Source: Pachyseris speciosa
Lineage: Eukaryota > Cnidaria > Anthozoa > Scleractinia > Pachyseridae
Reading direction: 5' to 3'
NCBI GenBank assembly: GCA_016490735.1
Contig: JAEMWC010000080.1
Location: 837,001 to 901,000, forward strand
DNA: 64,000 nt
The notes below the pieces were generated by a model. That model worked only from the letters and a program-made list of their open reading frames with translations, had not been told where the DNA came from and ran no database searches. Positions 12,751 through 24,078 of this stretch are shown here, one piece after another; within the stretch, counting starts at the first letter, position 1; the number at the start of each line of letters is the position of its first letter. A program made the position numbers and the translations under genes.

Positions 12751-13399
12751 GTGAAATAACCAACACTGAAACTCTTTCTCCAGTGAATTTTCCGCGGACG
12801 AGTTAGCAACTGAAATTTTCCCGCTCCTACATCTACAAGGGAAGCTTGTGGCAACGAATTCGCAGTCAAGTCCATGGATTTCGCCTCCATTATTTGATTT
12901 AAAGGTCAAATGAACCAAAATTTCGAAAACTTTTCTTTGTGTCATTTCAAAGTGACCGAACACTAAAGAGGACTACTGGAATACAAAATCACGTAGAAAT
13001 TGTCCTATCTGAGCTTTTAAGGGAGTAAAACAACAGGGAGTACGGAAATATCCGAAGAACAAACGAAAACGTTTCTGAAATGGCCGCGCGCTTGACATGG
13101 AAGGAATGGAAACAAGCACGTGTTGTTGTGACGTCACTATTGGCGAGTGGATGAGGAGCTCAATGCTATACTTATTCTTTGCGATCTGTCGAAAAGTTCT
13201 TCGTTTTAACCTTTCGTTCTCTCTTCGAAAAAGGCCGAGGAAGTCGAACATGAGGTTTTTAACGTTGAGCGGTACTAGTATGAACCAATTAATGCACTGA
13301 TTAATGGCAACGGAATCGTATGCTGGAACCTCCGATGACTCGTCTGACTGCAAAGAATACGATGTAAACAAGGACCGAATCGGTCAAGTGGATTGGTGA

Positions 13400-14700
13400 G
13401 CATTTGTTTACTCAATATACTGTAAAAGATCGCCATGGAATGGTCAATAAATACGTTGGAATCGCCCTTGAAGCATTTGCTTTGTTCTCTGTGGCGTTTA
13501 ATTGTATTTTCGATGTATACTGTGAAGCCATACTTCCATGCGCTGCTGTTGTTTGATTTTCTTCTATATTAATATTCACCATACTATGAAAAGGTGGCCA
13601 TAAAATTACAACTGCATGCTGTTCGCTTTCATTTCACGCATTTTATCTTCTCGCTGTGTTTTTTGTACATTTTCACTGTTTATTGTTATGCAATACCATG
13701 ATTTCCATGCAGCTGTTTTTGTGAGTCCGATTTCATTCCGATGACACTGCGTGAACAATCTCAAAGACTAGATAACATGTACAATCGTTGTAACAGGGGT
13801 ATCCGTGAATTGACAAAATGCCAGTGATTAAATCTTATATGCTTTTTTTAATGAAACGTTTACTTTTCTTTACAATCTTGACTTGCACTTAAAATGCAGG
13901 TGCACTTCTGGAAACTGTGTGCCCATGCAAACTGGGCAGGAAAGTGTCTGCTGTCGTGAAATCTCAAAGACATCTGATAAGATACCACATTCCATGTCCT
14001 GCATTACTGAGAATGAGAATTTTACTGCTGTGTGCAGCTGTTATTTAGATAACTTATAACCAGTATCTAGAGAATGAAGGCCCGATTTATAATGAGCCAC
14101 TAAATGGGGATTTATATGTATGCTTGTAAACATTGTCATATTTTTTGTCAGACCATCACCAACATAAGTATATGTGTCTGGAAAAGGTTTCTGATTTTAG
14201 GTAATGCATGAATTATGTGGGATTGTCATGTAAGGAGTTCGCCTACAATTGGTGTATGTCGGTATCAAAATGGCCACGGAAAAGAGCATAGTCATAATTT
14301 TGGTCTAGAAATGAGCAGGCTTGTAAATGGGTGGGCTGTACACTGATGCTAAACATCTCATGGCCATTAACAACCTCCCTGAAAGTTTTCCATTTGGTAT
14401 ATATTCTGTATCATTACACTACTTGCAATAACTTGCATGATGTCAAAGTGATTTAACATCATTGTCCCATAACTCCATCCAATCTTGATGTGGTTACTTG
14501 CACCATTTGTACAGATACATGTATTTGTCATACCACCAAAACTGCTGCCAAAACAAATCAAGCATTCCTTTAGGAATAAAAATACTTAGATGATAAATTA
14601 TTATGTCCTTTGACTGTAAAATAAAATATTGTGTAGCTCCAGAGGGTATATAATTCATGCCACTAAGAATTTTATGAACCAAATGAGGAAAAGGGTGGTG
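13400..14700. other. No gene recognised
   Basis: AT-rich sequence inside the presumed transposon block. I see no splice-consistent exon, terminal repeat or family-like peptide on either strand. Confidence 0.5.
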
Positions 14701-14727
14701 AAAATTTTGTCACCCAAGGTTTGAGAG

Positions 14728-15976
14728 TATGGTGAGGGTGGTAAAGGGTATTTTCGTGAGCCGTGAATTGCCTTTTTAATTTCCCGTGAAATGGCCGTTT
14801 TTTTCCTCGTGAAATGTGATTGTCGTAATAACCGTGATCCGTGATTTTTGATTATAATTGTCTGAATCGAATCGGGTGTTAAATTGACTGTGAACTGTGA
14901 TTTCGTTTCATGTTTCTTTAATTTTGAGAGAAATTATAACAATAGATGCCATATGGTACAGTACAAACTATACTGCGTTCCATTGCAATCTGAAACGTCA
15001 TTCTTGACCCTGGGCCGTGATTGCCATGGAAACCTGTCTGGGATAGCTATGCTCATCAATGGAAACAGCCTCTGAAGGTCGCGAGATTCTACAAAATGTA
15101 ACTGTTTTGATGAGTTATATGGCAGACAGTAACAAGAAATCCTTAATCCACAAGGAGAAGGTTTGTTTTTCAATGTTTGCCACGTTAAATCATGAGCCCC
15201 AAAATTAAACAATAACTGCAAGCACATTCTTACCTTATATCCTGTGTGCATTTGTTTGTTTGTGGTTGTTTTTTTTGCTGTTCACACCCTAATTTAAACT
15301 TGCATTGTACTGTAAACATTTAGTAAAAAAACATGTTCTTTCACCAATCTCGTTCCAATCCCTGATGAAGTCTGTGTGATCAGAGGAAACCGGTCGAATA
15401 GCAAAGATGTTAACAAAAGCTGTGGCTGTGTACTGTTCACTAGTTTAAAAAAAAAAACACATCAGACAAGGGAGTGCTTTGACTGTAGTTCTTCTTTTGA
15501 CCAAAGTAAGGGATTGTATGTTCTATCATGTGGGAGGGTGGGCTGGAGTAATTTGGGGGAGGGTCACCGAAAAACAAAATCAACCTTAGGGGGAGGGTCA
15601 TCCATTTATCAAACAGCATTTTTACTCTCAATTCAAACTTCTCAAACGTTATGGGTTCGTGGGTTTCCTTTACTGTACAGTTTCGAATGAATAAATTTTC
15701 GAAAACAATGGAAAATAGGCAAAAGGAAACTTACAACGTTTTTTATTTATATTTTTTTGCGGGGGGGGGGGTGGGGGGTGGCCTCCTTTTTACTCTGACT
15801 ATCTGTGAAGGGCCATGCTTTATTTTCAAGACATAAGTGGAGGGCCAAGGGTATCCTATTTAACTATTGCATAGTTAGTCCAGCCCACCCCATTTTATTG
15901 TCCGTGAAATGTGAAACAGCCGTTTTATTTCCCGTGAAACGTGATCAAGACCCCCCCCCTTTACCACCCTCTATGG
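14728..15976. mobile_element. TIR element, GAGGGTGGTAAAGGG ends
   Basis: Ends are inverted: left arm 14728-14830 (GAGGGTGGTAAAGGG then CCCGTGAAATGGCCG) and right arm 15895-15976, which reads the same on the minus strand. The interior has poly-G and poly-A tracts and no conserved reading frame, so it looks non-autonomous. It contains the hammerhead-like remnant near 15362. Confidence 0.65.
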
Positions 15977-17256
15977 TATTATATATAGATTGAGTACGTT
16001 TTTCCTCTTTTCTGTCAGTACATACAGGTATGTTGCCAAAAGGCAATATACCTATTGGATACATGAGAAGCTGTCATCTTGTTTTTGGTAAAAAAAAAAG
16101 AAAAAGAAAAAAGAAAAATTAAGAGAGAGCTTTCCACGTGAAAGTACCATAGTTTTTCGGTTATAAGGTGCACTCGGCTATAAAACACACCCCAAACTCA
16201 GCAACACTTTGTAAAAAGACGTACCATAAACTGAAAGTAACATCAGAAGGACTAGAAATACATGTGGAGCGACAACGAAGTTGTAGTAAACAGGAACAAA
16301 AAACCGTGCATAAATAAACAGCCAAAAAAGTAGAGGGAACACATTTTATTAAGTTTATGTACTTGTGACCTACGAAATAACCAAATGTTTGTAAATAAAA
16401 CAAGAACGTTGCATCCTGATTCGATTCGAGCGAAATTGTCACATGCGCGGGCGAATAAAACTATAAAAACTGATTCACCTTGATTATTCAGTAGCGTAAA
16501 CACTAGCGACGGGAACGCTCGAGTAACTGACCACAAATGTCAGTGCACAAAAATGGATGGATGGGCAAAGGTTTGTTTAATTTCTTAAAAAAAAAACATG
16601 AGTTTCCATATCTCGCAATGGAGGTGTTTGCGATGTTAGCACTATAACTTAAGTATCACATTACAGAGCACCTGCTTTTAAGCACGTCCGATATGCAAAC
16701 AGACGGCTTTGTTTTGAAAATACTCGCGATGTTCCTTTATCTCGCATTACCAGTTTTGAACAAGTTGAATTGAAGTTCTACTTGCCGATATATCGCAAGC
16801 TAAGGCGACATAATTTATTTTCAATTTGGAGCAATTGCCTGGCTTTCGGCTTATAAATCTGAGGCAACTTGTTCCCGTGAGGTCAAACTCCCGTCCAGGT
16901 TGCCGTGTGAAGAGGACGCTCAGTTACACCGCTTTCTAGGATATTATTATCCAACCACTAAGATCATCCTCCTTGAATGTTAACAAGCGCTTACTTTTCT
17001 GAAAGGATGCGAAGTGACAGGCTCTGGCCAAATATATTTACGGCTACTGTTCATTACGTAAATTCGATTTGTACGCCACTTATAAGAATATCAATGGTTT
17101 GCACGGACGTCTCAGCTCTTCACATCCCAGCAAACTTAATATAAGATCTAATTATCAGAGAGAGCACAAGGATCACTCTACTTCCAGCTATTTCAAACAA
17201 GATGGAAAATGCCTACTGCTAACTTTCTGCCGTTTTGCAAACGCTGAGCGAATACA

Positions 17257-17645
17257 TTAGGAATTGCCGCTTGAAGTCGTCCCGTTATTCGGCGGTCTAG
17301 AATTGTTGTCGGTGTTGCTTCTTTTCTGGCCGATTTTTGTTTTGGATTCCACGTTTTTATTCTTTAAAAAAGTTGGTACGGCATCATTTTTCAAGTCAGT
17401 CTTCGTGGCTTGAAAGCTGGAACTAGCGACCTCCTTGCCACGAGATTTTGTTTGAAGATGTGTGGTGTGAAATGTAAAATGGTCTGCACAAGCGATTCCC
17501 TCTTCAGTCTTATGAGCCATTTCCTCCGTAGTTTTGGGTCATGTGGAAACTTGAAAGTACTTACTTTACACTTGGAATTGTTGCTGCAGTTTATTGCAGC
17601 ACAAAAAACGGTGCTTTCCGCTAAAAAAAACGACACTAATTTCAA
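17257..17645 (-). pseudogene. THAP-domain gene fragment, frameshifted
   Basis: Two overlapping minus-strand frames together give a C2CH zinc-finger THAP domain. The first frame (17645-17391) reads CAAINC, TFKFPHDPKLRRKWLIRLKR. The second (17520-17257) reads GIACADHFTF and ends the domain with LKNDAVPTFL. The join needs a frame change, and the distance between KW and CADHF is shorter than usual, so about a dozen residues are probably deleted. THAP domains bind DNA and occur in P-element- and Kolobok-type transposases and host factors. The inverted arms suggest transposon origin. Confidence 0.65.
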
Positions 17646-18601
17646 GACTCACTTGTAGTTTTTAATGTTCCCGCAATTTTTCAGCTCGCCAATAGTGACG
17701 TCACTACTGTTAATTCCGACAAATTCCCGACAATTGACCCGACCGCTCTACGAATATCACAGCCAAAACGAAGCACTTTTCAGCATCCAATATCTCTAGG
17801 ATGCAATACCCGATCACTCTGAAACTCCAGAATATGTTTATTTCTTACTTAAGCTACAAAATTCAATAAAAATTGACTTAAGAAAAAAATTTTGAAATTT
17901 TGGTTCATTTGACCTTTAAATCAAGCTCTGAAGTGGACAGATCGCGAGAACACGGGCAGATTCTTTGGAAATTTTCTCCTTCACTCTCGCAAGTATAGGG
18001 TATCTGATTGATAAGATGGCGCTTTTACCAAAGCCAGCTGGTAAAATTGCAGGCCTCTTGCTCCGGTTTCAGACGAATTTGTTTGCCGTTTTGCGAAAGA
18101 TCATTCAACGTTTCCTGAACAGAAAATTTGAAAGATTCCTCAGTTCGTCGTGTTTCTGATGTCGGATTTATGCATGAACTGTCAAATTTCTGATTTACTT
18201 CTTGACTGACAAGCCACTAACCAATAAAAATGCATCATTTCTCCCCGTTCGTGGGCGAACGGCGTTTGGTAAAATGTGTGGGATTGATTGTAGGCTATTC
18301 CTTCGCCCCCCACCTCCTCCCCGCTTGTTTCCAATTTTTTTTTTCTGAACGCAGTGTCACGCTCGTTCGCCCGCTTGCTTGCTCAATCTTCCCGCGCAGC
18401 GTTTGGCAAGGAATCGACTGCTTCGCAGGCTACAAGCTCCTTGTAACAGCTAACAGGGAGAGAGGCGTGGCTACTCTACTCGGACAGTATTTCTTTCATG
18501 ATCAAGGTACTCCTGCTCAGTTTTTACTACTTTTTCTCATATTTGGATTTAAAGATTCTTCAGAAAAACGGAAGTTTTAAATTTCTCTTTCATTTCACAC
18601 C

Positions 18602-18834
18602 CGCCTACGAGGGTGAAAAAGGTACCTTTGGGGATCCCCTTGAGAGGGGTGGGTAGCCCGTAGAACAGGCGTTATCTTTTTTGCGTATTTCAGACGTGTG
18701 GAGGCTACAGCGATACGTGCGTGGAGCGCGACACACGCGCGAGGGGGGAGCGCGAACTGGGGGCGAGACAGTGAACCAGACAGATTTTGGTCAGCGGTCC
18801 AATTATACGTGCATGTAATAAAAAAACAAAGACC
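18602..18834. other. Repeat-like GC-rich stretch, no gene
   Basis: A stretch near 18650-18770 (GTAGAACAGGCGTTATC and GAGCGCGA runs) looks repetitive and is not coding. It lies directly upstream of the MITE pair before CHAC2. Confidence 0.35.
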
Positions 18835-19118
18835 CAATCTCGTACCCAGAGTCCCCAGGCTCTTTGGCAAGCGGTTAGTCGCCAGGAGAGACTCTGGGAT
18901 AATGGGAAAAAACGGTTTCCATTGTTTTACCCCAGATTTTCTGGGAAAAGGGCGGTCATTAGTCGGTCCATTATTCTCTCCTGGCGACTAAGCGCTGGCC
19001 AAAGAGCCTGAGGACTCTGGGTAGGAGATGGGTCTTCGTACCCAGAGTCCTCCGGCTCTTTGGTCAGCGGGCGTCCACCCGCTGGCCAAAGAGCCCGAGG
19101 ACTCTGGGTACGAGATTG
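18835..19118. mobile_element. Two adjoining CAATCTCGTACCC-family MITEs at the CHAC2 5' end
   Basis: A first element, 18835 to about 19029, has inverted ends (CAATCTCGTACCCAGAGTCC and its complement). A second, shorter hairpin follows at about 19035-19118 and ends CTCTGGGTACGAGATTG. Both match the copy at 11766-11997. The last base is 35 bases upstream of the CHAC2 start codon, so the pair probably lies in promoter or 5' UTR. Confidence 0.8.
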
Positions 19119-19153
19119 CGTCGCGTCCGTAGCGTTTACCTTTTACTGGCAAA

Positions 19154-19745
19154 ATGTTCTTTTTTGCTGCCGGTTTTTTTGTCAGTTCTTGGTTCGGGCG
19201 GGAAAGTAAGGTAGATGACAGTAATCTGTGGATATTTGGGTATGGTTCACTAATATGGAAGGCGGACTTTCCTTTCGTGCGAAAAGAAGTCGGTTTTATT
19301 GAGGGATACGAACGCCGGTTTTATCAAGGGAGCAGTGATCACCGAGGTATTCCAGAAAAGGTATGAAGATTTGTGAATTTGCCATATGTTTTCGGTGCTT
19401 TCTTGTTTCCGATAATTTAGGTGACGGAGACTGACAAAAAGTAATGCTGACAGAGAAATGTGAGAATCAGACAATCTGAAAACGCGTCAATTATGGCTTC
19501 GAATTAAAACGTCGTATTATAATAATAATAATCGTATCTATAACAACATTCTCGATCGTGATTGGTTCTCCGCGCGCCTATTTGTCACGTAATCGACGCG
19601 CGATCACGTGGGTGTCCAATTACAGGTATCCAAATATTTGAACTTTTTGTAATTGGATACCCACGTGATTTTCACGTCAATTACGCACGCTTTAATGGCT
19701 TCCTTCACGCTCGGCTGATTTTGAAATTACTTGCGCAATTACTCT

Positions 19746-19784
<39 letters not shown>

Positions 19785-19800
19785 AATAATAATAATAATA

Positions 19801-19846
<46 letters not shown>

Positions 19847-19906
19847 TGCGAGTAATTTCAAAATCAGCCGAGCGCGAAGCGCGAGGCTGATATGAAAATA
19901 CAAGCG

Positions 19907-19955
<49 letters not shown>

Positions 19956-20246
19956 TATCTATAACAAATTTCAGAATTAAAAATTTCTTTTGGGAAGGTC
20001 TTTTGAGCGAAAACGTCTGTAGCGCTTTCCATATGTTTTGAAAACTGCAGGAAACGTTTGTAAAGGAAGCCATTAAAGCGCGCGTAATTGACGTGAAAAT
20101 CACGTGGGTATCCAATTACAGGTGTCCAATTACAAAAAGTTCAAATTGGATACCTGTAATTGGACACCCACGTGATCGCGCGTCGATTACGTGACAAATA
20201 GGCGCGCGGAGAACCAATCACGATCTAGAATTTTGTTATAGATACG

Positions 20247-20295
<49 letters not shown>

Positions 20296-23081
20296 CGCAA
20301 GTAATTTCAAAATCAGACAAGCATGAAGCGCGAGGCTGATTTGAAAATATGAGCGCGATTACTCCCTGAATTGTACGACTCGAGGTGCAATTACTAATTA
20401 ATCGTATCTATAACAAATTTCGGAATTAAAAATTTCTTTTGGGAAGGTCTTTTGAGTGAAAACGTCTGTAGCGCCTTTCGTAAGTCTTGAAAACTGCAGG
20501 AAACATTTGCAAAGGAAGCCATTAAAGCGCGCGTAATTGACGTGAAAATCACATGGGTATCCAATTACAGGTATCCAATTACAAAAAGTTCAAATTGGAT
20601 ACCTGTAATAAATATTGAACACCCACGTGATCGCACGCTGATTACGTGACAAATAGGCGCGCGGAGAACCAATCACGATCGAGAATTTTGTTATAGATAC
20701 GATTATGGTAATAATAATAACGATTTATTAAGGCTGGTTTTCACTAGAGCATAAACATAAGCATAAACGCAGGTGTAAACAGCCGTGACATAAGCGTAAG
20801 CAGAACCAACCCACTTATTTGTCTTGTGCTGTTTTCACTAGTCACGCGCTTGACATAAGCATGAGCATAAGCACAAGAAAAACGGAACTGTTCATTTTTC
20901 TTGTGCTTATGCTTGTGCTTATGCTGATGTCGAGCGCGTTACTAGTGAAAACAGCACAAGACAAATAAAAAGTTCATTCTTCTTAGGTTTCTGCTTATGC
21001 TTATGTTTATGCTTGTGCTTGTGCTTATGCTCTAGTGAAAACCAGCCTTTAGTAGTACTTCCACGAGGTGGCTCTTCGCCTACTAATTACAATTAATCTC
21101 AAATCAAATCAAATTAAATCAAAATTTGGTTTATTAGGGAGCTTTAGCAACGACGATGGCGACGGCAACGAAAACGTGATTTCAAAATAGAACTTCTCGT
21201 TTACGTAACGCTTACGCTATTATTTCAATTTGTTTAACTTGGAAAATACTGGCGAACTATTCAGGGACTAAATTGTTATGAACGCCGTTAAAGTAAGGAA
21301 AAAGAAAGAAAACTTTACATTCACACGCTCCCGTTCTCGAGAAAGCCTAAAATTTGGTCATTTCACGTTGTTGTTTTGCAGAGGACAGGAAAGAAATGTA
21401 CCAAAATGTAAAACGCACGTGCAGAGCCATTGTTTTTGCTCAATAAGGCTATTGTTTTGTGGCGTTCTTGTTGCCGTTGCCATCGTCGTTGCTAAAGCTC
21501 CCTAATGTTGGTTTTGAGGAGAGGTAAAAACTGGAGTACCCGGAGAAAAACCTCTCGGAGCAGAGTAGAGAACCAACAAACTCAACCCACATGACAACAG
21601 AGGAAGAGGCAGTTTATGGTTTACTAATTTTAGCTCATTTTCGTGGGCCACAATTTTCAGAATATCTGAGAAAAGAGTCCTCACCAACGCTGCGTGATCG
21701 GCGTGTCAGCTGAATAAGCTGTCCCAGACACTTAATATCATTTTACTAAAGTACTTGCAACTCAAGAATATCCAAATCCATAATTAGTAAATCTTATTCG
21801 ACCCTTATGTATCAGTCAATAGACCGTATTAGTATTCTCGGTATTGAACTGGATCTAGCATGGAATGGAGGCTGTTGCGGAGGGAATGCATTTACATATG
21901 AAAAGATTCCCCTTCATGCATGTGTATGCCAGTTCCATGATACACTATTCTTCTGTCCGTTCCTTGGACAGAGAATTATTCAGTGTCCATTGTAATATAC
22001 AAGAAGTTGCATTATGCACAGGTCATCGGCTTTCCCATGGTGTCGACCCCAGGGCCAACCAGTGAGATATGTGGGGGGTGGGGGGGGGGGGTACAAGGAG
22101 ATGGATGGGATTCTTTACTTGAGGGTAAGAGAAAAATTAATCTTGACATAGTTTTAGGATCAAAGATTAGGGGTGGGGGAATTCACAAGTTTGTAAAGCA
22201 TGTCAGGGGGATTTTCTGCTGAGAGAAACCTCACCCAGGGGACTTTGTTGTGCAAGATTCCCCCAACCCAGGGGAAATACCTCAAGTTTGCTTGACTGGT
22301 TTGACAATTCCCCTGGTTAGCTCAGGGGTTGACCCCACAGAGAAGCCAATGACATGTGTCTGTTTGTATGTCTTGAATCCACTGGGAGTTTCTTAACTCT
22401 TGAATTAAGTTTAATTTAAAAATCTGACTGATTTTTCATAAAAAAAATGTGCTGGAAACTGCTTCAGATTTACGCCTGGAGCCATACATACAGCACTACA
22501 CGAGTGATCATGAATTTCTTGTTCTGTTTTTTCATTTCAGCCTGGAAGGGTAGTTACTCTTCTTGAAAATACTGAGGTGAGCCTACTGATTTTCTATTAA
22601 AGCTTTGGGTATAAAGAACCCTTCCAAATAATCTCATGCCATACATATTTGAAATGTTACATAATAGTGGGCTAATAGTGTTTACTTTCTTTGATGTCAG
22701 GAAAAAGTTTGGGGAATTGCTTATGAAATTGCTGCAAAGGACATCCCTGAAGTTCTAGAATACCTTGACTTCCGAGAAAAAAATGGTTACAAAGCAACAT
22801 GGGTCACTTTTCATCCCAAGGATATTCACCATCCAACATTCCAAGCAAAACTGTACATTGCAACACCTCAGAATGAATTTTACCTTGGTCCTGCTCCATT
22901 GACTGAGATTGCAGAGCAAATTTTGACCTGCAAGGGACCTAGTGGAACAAACTATGAGTACCTCATCAATCTTGCTCAAGCAGTGCATAATCTAAGTCCA
23001 CAGATTCAGGACAACCATTTGTTTGAACTGGAAGCTTTAGTTAAGGCTGGTCCACAGAGTAATTCCTTGAGTAATACATAA
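19154..23081 (+). CDS. CHAC2: Glutathione-specific gamma-glutamylcyclotransferase, CHAC2 type
   Basis: Three exons: 19154-19360, 22541-22576, 22701-23081; 207 residues. The enzyme cleaves glutathione to 5-oxoproline and Cys-Gly in the cytosol. The ChaC fold is clear: substrate-loop motif GYGSL at residues 29-33, [40 protein letters not shown], then LDFREKNGY with the catalytic Glu at about residue 107, and [14 protein letters not shown] near the end. Compared with vertebrate CHAC2 (about 184 residues) it has an extra N-terminus of about 24 residues with a hydrophobic start ([10 protein letters not shown]). The usual initiator Met is Leu25 here, so the upstream ATG is needed unless a first exon was missed. 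Intron 1 is a repeat nest; a MITE pair ends 35 bases upstream. Confidence 0.93.
19530..20705. mobile_element. Array of three foldback elements in CHAC2 intron 1
   Basis: Two direct tandem units (19802-20250 and 20251-20705, about 450 bases each) start with TAATAGTAATTGGACCGAGT and end GTTATAGATACGATTA. A third, internally deleted unit lies inverted at 19530-19786. A short AAT run at 19782-19800 sits at the centre of the palindrome. Each unit also contains its own inverted segments (ATTACTCCCTGAATTGTAC and complement; TATCCAATTACAGG and complement). No protein is encoded. Confidence 0.85.
20731..21048. mobile_element. PIF/Harbinger-like MITE with TTA target duplication
   Basis: Terminal inverted repeats start AGGCTGGTTTTCACTAGAGC and are flanked on both sides by TTA (20728-20730 and 21049-21051). 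The interior is a long imperfect hairpin made of cataagc/gcttatg units. TTA duplication plus length fits a PIF/Harbinger-type non-autonomous element. Confidence 0.85.
21098..21600 (-). mobile_element. SINE copy 3, interrupted by a TIR element
   Basis: The SINE tail side (aaatcaaatc, 21098-21130) and its middle (CCTCTCGGAGCAGAGTAGAG, ending near 21600) are separated by a foreign insert. The tRNA-like head is missing, so the copy is truncated. The insert runs from about 21135 to 21506. Confidence 0.75.
21135..21506. mobile_element. TIR element (TAGGGAGCTTTAGCAACGAC ends)
   Basis: Begins TAGGGAGCTTTAGCAACGAC and ends with its reverse complement after GTTGCCATCGTCG. It sits inside a SINE, and TTGGTTT-like sequence repeats on either side as a worn target duplication. 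A small remnant of the same end (GAGCTTTAGCAACGA) occurs near 57521. Non-coding. Confidence 0.8.
22016..22365. mobile_element. TIR hairpin element with G-rich core
   Basis: Left end CACAGGTCATCGGCTTTCCC and GACCCCAGGGCCAACCAG match, inverted, the right end CTGGTTAGCTCAGGGGTTGA and AGAAGCCAATGACATGTG. The core has a G-tract (about 22074-22092). It lies in CHAC2 intron 1 shortly before exon 2. Confidence 0.7.
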
Positions 23082-23635
23082 TTCTGACCATCTCTTACTT
23101 TATGAAGCTACATCAAGGGTAGTTCTGTTAGCTTATGCTTGCCTACTGGCACTCATCAAAATTATGGAAGATGAAACTTGCACAGACACTGTACTCCTGT
23201 TTCTACAATGAAGATATTGGGTGTTAGATGGCCATTTTTAACTTTGTCATTTTTCTCAATGCAGGCAATTTTTGGTCAGTAAATATCAGTCAACTCTTTG
23301 TTTTTTTGTGAAACATTTATTCATAACTTTTTAGGCAGAATCAGGCAAGGGTTTTAGCAACTGAAGAGTTTTTTATTGGTTGACACACATGCAACCATAA
23401 TTTACTATCTTTTATTGCCAAGCAAAAACAAGAATTTGCGCAAAGTGAGTGTACAGGCAAAGTAAGGTACAAGAGTAGGATGTGGAAAAAAACTTTTTCC
23501 TTTCCATAACCCCATTCAGTCCAATTTTTTTTAACCTGTATGTTGAAAACTCTCATTAGGAAGATGAATCTCTGTGAATATGCTAGAATTATTTGTCTCA
23601 GGTATTTAATGTGTATCAACAACGTTTAATATTTA

Positions 23636-23863
23636 AATTGAAGGGCTTGGTGGAAAACTATGCTAAGTGAATCTTTGGGAGTTTTTTTTTTTTATTTTGC
23701 CCCAGAATCGCTGGTTTTTTGCATACAGGCTTGCTTTTATGAGGTAAACATTGCCCTGTATTCTTTTTTGCTACTTTGCGCTTAGTCTTCGAGAAAACAT
23801 GGGCCAAAAAACGTGTTCACCTAAAAATCCACTTAGCATAGTTTTCCACCAAGCCCTTCAATT
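23636..23863. mobile_element. Foldback element A (AATTGAAGGGCTTGG ends)
   Basis: Arms of about 34 bases are perfect inverted copies (AATTGAAGGGCTTGGTGGAA ... complement at 23830-23863). The interior is non-coding. It abuts element B with a shared AATT. Confidence 0.85.
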
Positions 23864-24078
23864 GAAGGGCTGAGAGCATAAACTGCCTATGTGTAATTTT
23901 AGGTTGTTTTTGGATTTTCCTCGGAAATGAAAAAAATTTTTGCATGTGACTTGCAAGCAATTCGATTCAAAAACATTTTCCTGTATTTTTATTCACTGAT
24001 TTTTGTTTCATTTCCAAGCAAAATCGAAAAACGACCTAAAATTACACATAGGCAGTTTATGTTCTCAGCCCTTCAATT
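23860..24078. mobile_element. Foldback element B (AATTGAAGGGCTGAGAGC ends)
   Basis: Long arms (about 60-90 bases) begin AATTGAAGGGCTGAGAGC and return inverted at 24078. They share the first 12 bases with element A, then diverge completely (AAACTGCCTATGTG against AAACTATGCTAAGT). Confidence 0.85.

Larger units (their letters stand above)
12124..18441. mobile_element. Candidate THAP-type DNA transposon with inverted arms (degraded)
   Basis: The left arm (12124-12285) and right arm (18258-18441) are inverted relatives sharing GCAGTCGATTCCTTGCCAAA-like sequence with minor changes. Further inverted matches keep the same order inwards: 12893-12920 with 17897-17924, and GTGACGTCACTATTGGCGAG near 13128 with its reverse complement near 17692-17712. 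A broken THAP-domain gene starts just inside the right arm and reads into the element. This could be one old transposon or two independent inverted insertions. No target duplication was recognised. Confidence 0.45.

Noticed and set aside
12973..13371. 132-residue minus-strand open frame
   Set aside because: It overlaps an inverted transposon arm with the CRE-like site and has no recognisable domain; it is probably chance.
19530..20705. CRISPR-like array
   Set aside because: The repeated units are long foldback transposons in a eukaryotic intron, without short repeats and unique spacers.
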